A stretch of DNA of 9,205 nt from Lysobacterales bacterium CG_4_10_14_3_um_filter_64_11. GTDB taxonomy: Bacteria > Pseudomonadota > Gammaproteobacteria > Xanthomonadales > Xanthomonadaceae. Below the pieces are notes generated by a model. That model searched no databases and was not told where the DNA came from. It saw only the letters and a program-made list of their open reading frames with translations. The translations under genes and the position numbers were made by a program. The stretch lies in contig PFJA01000007.1 in the NCBI GenBank assembly GCA_002782905.1, positions 1 to 9,205 of the forward strand, given 5' to 3'. Of the stretch, positions 5,462-9,205 are shown one piece after another (the stretch's first letter is position 1; each line of letters begins with the position of its first letter).

Positions 5462-5489
5462 GGACGGGTCGCCAGCGAGCCACGATAAT
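5461..5489 (+). promoter_or_regulatory. Sigma70-like promoter for the alkaline phosphatase gene
   Basis: TGGACG (5461-5466, 4/6 to the -35 consensus), a 17-base spacer and GATAAT (5484-5489, 5/6 to the -10 consensus) precede the gene. Transcription would start near 5496, just ahead of the GGAG ribosome binding site at 5505-5508. The -35 abuts the possible Pho box, and the weak -35 is what an activator-dependent promoter would show. No terminator is evident between merA and this site, so read-through from merCA is also possible. Confidence 0.4.
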
Positions 5490-5515
5490 GCACGCCCGTG
5501 CTCTGGAGCCTGCCC

Positions 5516-7198
5516 ATGCGTTTGTCCGTGCTGATGTGTGCCATCGCCCTGCTTGCGGCGTGCAGCGCCGACTCGCCATCGCTGCGGGTGCGGCCCAGCG
5601 CGCCGATCGCCGTGGCCGCGGTTGCGCTGGCGCACGGTGAAACGCCTGCTGCCTGGTACACCAGCGGTGCGGCGCGCGCCGCCGCCAACGGCGCCATGCA
5701 GGGCCGCGCCAGGAACGTGATCGTGTTCATCGGTGATGGCATGAGCCTGACCACGGTGACCGCAGCGCGCATCCTCGATGGTCAGCGCCGCGGCCAAGCG
5801 GGCGAGGAAAATCGCCTGGCGTGGGAGGATTTCCCCGCCACGGCATTGAGCAAGACCTACAACACCGACCAGCAGACCCCGGATTCAGCCGGCACCATGA
5901 GCGCTATCGTCAGCGGCGTCAAAACTCGCGCCGGGGTGCTCAGCGTGTCTGCCAGCAGCAACCGTGGCGACTGTGCCGGCAGTCTGCAACAGCCGGTGCT
6001 GACCTGGCTGGAACTGGCCGACAGCGCCGGCCTGAGCACCGGCGTGGTGACCACCACCCGGCTCACCCACGCCACTCCTGCGGCCACCTACGCGCACCTG
6101 CCCGAGCGCAACTGGGAGAACGACAGTGCACTGCCGGCGGACGCGGTGGCGGCGGGCTGCCACGACATCGCCCGGCAGTTGCTGACGCCGCGCTTTGGCA
6201 CTGGCCCGACGGTGGCGCTGGGTGGCGGCCGTGGCCAGTTCATGCACAGCGCGCAACACGACCCCGCCGATCCGCTACGGGTTGGCCTGCGCCACGATGG
6301 CCGCGACCTGATTGGCGAATGGCAGCGTGTGCATCCGCGCGGTCGCTACGTCTGGAACGCCACCCAGCTTGCCGCGGCCAGCACCGCGCCAACGCTGCTG
6401 GGGCTATTCGCATTCGATCACCTGCACTTCGAGCACGACCGGGTAAACGATGGCTCAGGCGATGACCAACCCAGCCTCGCCGACATGACCCGCGCCGCCA
6501 TTGCCGTTCTGTCGCGCAACCCGGCCGGCTACGTGCTGATGGTGGAAGGCGGCCGCATCGACCACGCCAGCCATGCCGGCAACGCCTTTCGCGCGCTCAC
6601 CGACACCATCGCCCTGTCGCAGGCGGTGGCCGCCGCCGTTGCCACCACGAACAGCGATGACACCCTGATCCTGGTCACTGCCGATCATGCGCATACGCTG
6701 TCGTTTGCCGGCTACCCGGCGCGCGGCAATCCGATTCTCGGCACGGTGCGCAACAACACCGGCGTGGCCGGTGAAGCGGGCGACCTTGCCCGCGACAACA
6801 ACGGCCTGCCCTACACCACGCTCAACTATGGCAATGGCCCCGGCGCCCGCTCGCCGGTTACCGCGCATGGTCCGCACCCGGCCGCTGCGGCCGCCACAGC
6901 GACCCGCCCGGACCTCAGCGCCGTCGATACCGAGGCCGCGGATTATCTGCAAGAGGCGCTGCTGCCACTGGCCGCCGAAACCCACGGTGGCGATGATGTC
7001 GGGGTATGGGCGCGCGGGCCGGGCAGCGAAGCGGTGCGCGGCGTGATCGAGCAAAACGTGATCTACCACCTGCTGGTGCAGGCAACCCCGGCGCTGCGCC
7101 AGCGCCTGTGCGCCGCCGGCACCTGCAATGGCGACGGGGTGCCGGTGCAGTTGCCCACGCCTGATGATTTCATGGTGCGCGCTAGCGCACCGCGTTGA
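5516..7198 (+). CDS. Alkaline phosphatase (PF00245 family), predicted lipoprotein
   Basis: A 560-residue secreted phosphomonoesterase. The N-terminus MRLSVLMCAIALLAAC is a lipoprotein signal with lipobox LAAC, so C16 is the likely lipidated residue. D17 or not, the next residue is S17, which favours the outer membrane. Catalytic features of the alkaline phosphatase superfamily are present: metal ligand D74 in FIGDGMS, phospho-acceptor S124 in TPDSAGTMSAIVSGVKT, THATPAATYAH (184-194), E344 with D349 and H353 in MVEGGRIDHASHAGN, D390/H391 in VTADHAHTLSFAGYPARG, and H490 in ETHGGDDVGVWARGP. PDSAGT, TADH.H...F.GY..RG and ETHGGEDV-like blocks are closer to animal intestinal/placental enzymes than to E. 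coli PhoA (TDSAASATA). I chose the ATG at 5516 for its GGAG seven bases upstream and the signal sequence. An in-frame GTG at 5498 adds six residues with no such site. It probably releases phosphate from organic esters at the cell envelope under phosphate control. A small hairpin (7174-7191) precedes the stop. Confidence 0.95.
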   Translation: MRLSVLMCAIALLAACSADSPSLRVRPSAPIAVAAVALAHGETPAAWYTSGAARAAANGAMQGRARNVIVFIGDGMSLTTVTAARILDGQRRGQAGEENRLAWEDFPATALSKTYNTDQQTPDSAGTMSAIVSGVKTRAGVLSVSASSNRGDCAGSLQQPVLTWLELADSAGLSTGVVTTTRLTHATPAATYAHLPERNWENDSALPADAVAAGCHDIARQLLTPRFGTGPTVALGGGRGQFMHSAQHDPADPLRVGLRHDGRDLIGEWQRVHPRGRYVWNATQLAAASTAPTLLGLFAFDHLHFEHDRVNDGSGDDQPSLADMTRAAIAVLSRNPAGYVLMVEGGRIDHASHAGNAFRALTDTIALSQAVAAAVATTNSDDTLILVTADHAHTLSFAGYPARGNPILGTVRNNTGVAGEAGDLARDNNGLPYTTLNYGNGPGARSPVTAHGPHPAAAAATATRPDLSAVDTEAADYLQEALLPLAAETHGGDDVGVWARGPGSEAVRGVIEQNVIYHLLVQATPALRQRLCAAGTCNGDGVPVQLPTPDDFMVRASAPR

Positions 7199-7247
7199 CC
7201 GCCGTGCTGCGCCCGGCGCGGGTCGGTACCAAGCGCGCAGGGCTGTA

Positions 7248-7267
7248 GCCGCTACCTGTGGAGCGGC
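7248..7267. terminator. Hairpin between convergent genes, possible weak bidirectional terminator
   Basis: GCCGCT (7248-7253) and AGCGGC (7262-7267) are perfectly complementary across an eight-base loop. It sits 50 bases after the phosphatase stop and 29 bases beyond the VanZ stop, between converging genes where a shared terminator is expected. Neither side has a T-run, so intrinsic termination is doubtful. The strand CCTGTGGAGCGGC is also faintly REP-like, so this may be a decayed repeat instead. The rest of the 7199-7295 gap holds nothing I recognise. Confidence 0.3.
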
Positions 7268-7295
7268 AAAGCGGCGGCGCTCGGGCATGTCGCAC

Positions 7296-7691
7296 TCAGC
7301 GGCGTTGGCGCCACTTCACCAGCCATCCATCGAGTTGCTGCAACAGCGTGCCGAGCGCGGTGCATGCCAGCGCCATGCCGAACAGTGCACCGATGGCGTT
7401 GGCGATCGCGTCGTACGGATCGGCCAGGCGATAGCTGGTCTGCCCCTGCACCCACTCCAACACCACGCCGAGCGCGATCAAGCCCAGCATCGTGGCGATG
7501 CGCGCGCCGCGTGTGGCAAACAGTGCGCCGCCATACCACGCCAACAGCGCATAACTGAACAGGTGTTCGAGCTTGTCGCCCTGCGCCACCGGCAACAGCA
7601 ACGGCAGCGGCGCGAGCGAAAACCACAACAGCAGAGCAAGGCCGACGAGCCAGCCGAACAACCACAACCACGGATACGCAAACGCGCGCAT
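7296..7691 (-). CDS. VanZ-family small membrane protein
   Basis: A 131-residue hydrophobic protein with about four membrane segments: near 7-33, 43-60, 64-81 and 95-117. It carries the VanZ-like marks DKLEHLFSYALLAW (39-52), with the family's D-K-x-x-H and following Y, and the loop EWVQGQTSYRLADPYDAIANAIGALFG (79-105), with the typical R..D..D..AN..G pattern. The name comes from a teicoplanin-resistance accessory gene, but most members are uncharacterised inner-membrane proteins and no antibiotic role should be inferred. The ATG at 7691 shares its A with the TGA of the upstream methyltransferase gene (TGATG). A GTG three bases earlier is an equally coupled alternative start and would add one residue. 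Tight overlap implies one transcript with the methyltransferase. The tail KWRQRR should be cytoplasmic by the positive-inside rule. Confidence 0.85.
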   Translation of the reverse strand: MRAFAYPWLWLFGWLVGLALLLWFSLAPLPLLLPVAQGDKLEHLFSYALLAWYGGALFATRGARIATMLGLIALGVVLEWVQGQTSYRLADPYDAIANAIGALFGMALACTALGTLLQQLDGWLVKWRQRR

Positions 7692-8872
7692 CACAGCCGC
7701 CGGCTCAGGTCGCCCAGCGCAAATGCGGCGCTGAAATCGACCCCGCGCGCAAAGCCCATCACCTGAAAGCGCTCACCCATTTCACCGGGCAGCGTCAGCC
7801 GTTTGGCCACCGTGTTCAAGCGATAACGTTCCACGTCGGGCAAACTCTGTGCCGCTTGCAGGCGCTCGCCAAGGCCATTGCCAAGCAGGAAGCTGGCCTG
7901 GCTGCAATAACCGGCGAAATCGAAACCGGCGCCGCAACCGGCTTCGGCCAGCGCGGTGAAATCGACAAACGCGGTGAGGTCCTGCAAGCCCGGCAGCCGG
8001 TACGGGTTGGTGTGCGCGCGGTGCCGGTAATGGCACACCAGGGTGCCATCGCAGCGCTGCGGCGAATAGTATTCGCGGCGGGGGTAGCCGTAATCGGCAA
8101 ACAGCATCACACCCTCATGCAACAAACCGCCGATCGCCTGGATCCAGTACGGCAACTGCGGCAGCAGCTCGGAGCGATAATTTTCGGCGAAAGGCTGCTC
8201 CAGATCGTGCTCGACATGGCGCACCGCGCTGCCGAGCATGGCATCGGCCGGGCGCAGGGTGTCGATGAACGTGCCGTCGTCGGCGCACGCGACATGCACC
8301 TCCAGCACCTCACCATCGCGGATCTGAAAACGCGGCGTCGGCAAGGCATCGAGCACCTCATTGGCGAACAGCACGCCGCGCCATGCGTGCGTCGGCGGTG
8401 TGTCGCGCCAATGTACCCGTGCCGCCAATTCCGGCGCCAGCGTGGCATTGACACGCTGCTGCTGGCGCTGGCGCAAATCGGCGCTGGGCTCGAGAATCTC
8501 GTAGCGCGTCGGCACTGCATCGAGCACAGCGAGCGCCTGCAACGCATCACAAGCAAATGCGCCGCTGCCGCCACCGAGTTCAAAAAACACGGTTTCAGCC
8601 GCCAGCGCGCGCAGCACCGGTGCCAGCGCGCAGGCAACGCATTGCGCAAACAACGGCCCGAGTTCCGGCGCGGTGATGAAATCGCCGTCCTCACCAAACT
8701 TGGCGGCCCCGGCGCTGTAATACCCCAGGCCCGGCGCATACAACACCAACTCCATGTAACGCGAAAACGGGATCGTGCCGCTGACCGCGATTTCGGTGCG
8801 GATCTGGTTCGCCAGACCGGCGCTGTGCGCCAGCGCATGCGGTTCGGGCGCGGGAAACGTTGTTGCATTCAT
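7691..8872 (-). CDS. MidA/NDUFAF7-family class I SAM-dependent methyltransferase
   Basis: A 393-residue protein with the family layout. An N-terminal helical region ends in IPFSRYMELVLYAPGLGYYS (34-53), followed by GDFITAPELGPLFAQ (63-77). The SAM-binding motif is FFELGGGSGAFACD (96-109), with the second acidic strand YEILEPS (124-130). FANEVLDALP and LFADYGYPRREYY lie farther on. These blocks define the former DUF185 group (MidA in Dictyostelium, NDUFAF7 in humans), where the mitochondrial enzyme dimethylates an arginine of complex I subunit NDUFS2 during assembly. The bacterial substrate is not established, and a protein arginine is only an inference. The ATG at 8872 fits the family N-terminus but has only a weak purine-rich site (GAGCAAG) upstream. 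The gene overlaps the VanZ-family start by one base and is divergent from the gene at 8988. An NDUFA9-like gene lies in the same window, about 6.6 kb away. Confidence 0.93.
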   Translation of the reverse strand: MNATTFPAPEPHALAHSAGLANQIRTEIAVSGTIPFSRYMELVLYAPGLGYYSAGAAKFGEDGDFITAPELGPLFAQCVACALAPVLRALAAETVFFELGGGSGAFACDALQALAVLDAVPTRYEILEPSADLRQRQQQRVNATLAPELAARVHWRDTPPTHAWRGVLFANEVLDALPTPRFQIRDGEVLEVHVACADDGTFIDTLRPADAMLGSAVRHVEHDLEQPFAENYRSELLPQLPYWIQAIGGLLHEGVMLFADYGYPRREYYSPQRCDGTLVCHYRHRAHTNPYRLPGLQDLTAFVDFTALAEAGCGAGFDFAGYCSQASFLLGNGLGERLQAAQSLPDVERYRLNTVAKRLTLPGEMGERFQVMGFARGVDFSAAFALGDLSRRL

Positions 8873-8987
8873 GCGCTATGCTTGCTCGGGTAAAATCGGG
8901 GGGCGCGGCATTGCCGCCGGTGCTGTACGCACAGCGCAACGGGCTGCACATCGCCATAGCATAGCGACATCGCAGCGGAGCAGCAGC
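8873..8987. promoter_or_regulatory. Divergent intergenic region with presumed promoters for both flanking genes
   Basis: These 115 bases separate two diverging starts, so promoters for both directions should lie here. On the minus strand TTGCGC and GGCAAT are 18 bases apart upstream of the methyltransferase. On the plus strand CATAGCATAGCG (8955-8966) offers a -10-like stretch. A small inverted repeat, GCTGT-ACGC-ACAGC (8921-8934), sits between them and could be an operator. All of these are weak matches read by eye. Confidence 0.25.
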
Positions 8988-9205
8988 ATGAGTCGGCCCC
9001 AAAACAGCCTGCCAAAGCGCGTCATCGGCCTGCTGATCACCGCGATGGCACTGGCAGTGATTACCTTCTGGGCCTGGCGCCCGCAGACGATCGAACCGAC
9101 CATGGCCAGAGCCGCCGGTGTTGCGCCCGTTACCGCGCAGCGCGTCGAGCCCATCATCGGCGCGCACTATTTCGGCCGGCAGTGGCCGAAAAACTTCATT
9201 GCCGG
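8988..9205 (+). CDS. Membrane-anchored or exported protein of unknown function, N-terminal fragment
   Basis: ATG at 8988 opens a frame that runs off the window after 72 complete codons. GGAG lies eight bases upstream (GCGGAGCAGCAGCATG). The N-terminus MSRPQNSLPKR is short and basic and is followed by a hydrophobic stretch VIGLLITAMALAVITFWAW (residues 12-30), so it is a signal anchor or an uncleaved signal peptide with the rest in the periplasm. The visible periplasmic part ends IIGAHYFGRQWPKNFIAG, rich in aromatic residues. I do not recognise the family. The G-x-x-Y-F-G-x-x-W-x-x-N-F pattern recalls the first strand of some secreted barrel-fold hydrolases, but this is too little to name it. 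Confidence 0.75.
   Translation, partial: MSRPQNSLPKRVIGLLITAMALAVITFWAWRPQTIEPTMARAAGVAPVTAQRVEPIIGAHYFGRQWPKNFIA

Noticed and set aside
7174..7191. Hairpin GGTGCG-CGCTAG-CGCACC just before the phosphatase stop
   Set aside because: A six-base stem inside coding sequence with no T-run; not supportable as a terminator.
1..9205. Search by eye for tRNA genes, CRISPR arrays, transposase/integrase genes and direct-repeat att sites
   Set aside because: None was seen. All long frames outside the listed genes are antisense or out-of-frame shadows.

Overview
The window comes from a GC-rich proteobacterial chromosome, most likely a gammaproteobacterium of the Xanthomonadales/Lysobacterales type. This is inferred from the dense coding, the close match of Cca to the E. 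coli-type multifunctional enzyme, the slt / NDUFA9-like / cca order, and REP-like intergenic repeats of the Pseudomonas/xanthomonad style. I could not confirm the taxon by search.

Left block (1-2403, + strand): the 3' end of a soluble lytic transglycosylase gene (slt), an atypical SDR of the complex I NDUFA9-like family, and cca. The genes are joined by ATGA start/stop overlaps. A 10-codon histidine-rich mini-ORF sits exactly between the last two. The cca stop codon lies inside a REP-like hairpin.

Repeat and scar region (2380-3068): an inverted pair of REP-like sequences (a possible REPIN), a short minus-strand stretch resembling the extreme C-terminus of primosomal helicase PriA, and an unpaired AbrB/MazE-family DNA-binding protein gene on the minus strand.

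Mercury resistance module (3069-5418): merR (minus) diverges from merC-merA (plus) across a textbook mer operator/promoter with a 19-bp spacer. The operon is minimal. It has no merT, merP, merD or merE, and MerA lacks the N-terminal metal-binding domain. MerC would carry Hg(II) across the inner membrane, MerA would reduce it to Hg(0), and MerR would sense it through Cys82/117/126.

Phosphatase (5419-7198): a predicted lipoprotein alkaline phosphatase (PF00245 family) with a eukaryote-like active-site signature, preceded by a possible Pho box and a sigma70-like promoter.

Right block (7199-9205): a convergent VanZ-family membrane protein gene and a MidA/NDUFAF7-family methyltransferase gene, overlapping on the minus strand and probably co-transcribed. 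A divergent membrane-anchored protein gene of unknown function runs off the window end.

I read the slt/cca block and the methyltransferase/VanZ block as housekeeping chromosome, and the AbrB, mer and perhaps phosphatase genes between them as accessory cargo. No transposase, integrase, tRNA, CRISPR or known island boundary is visible. I see no clear undescribed system. The best leads are the His-rich mini-ORF, the PriA-like tail, and the stripped-down mer operon.
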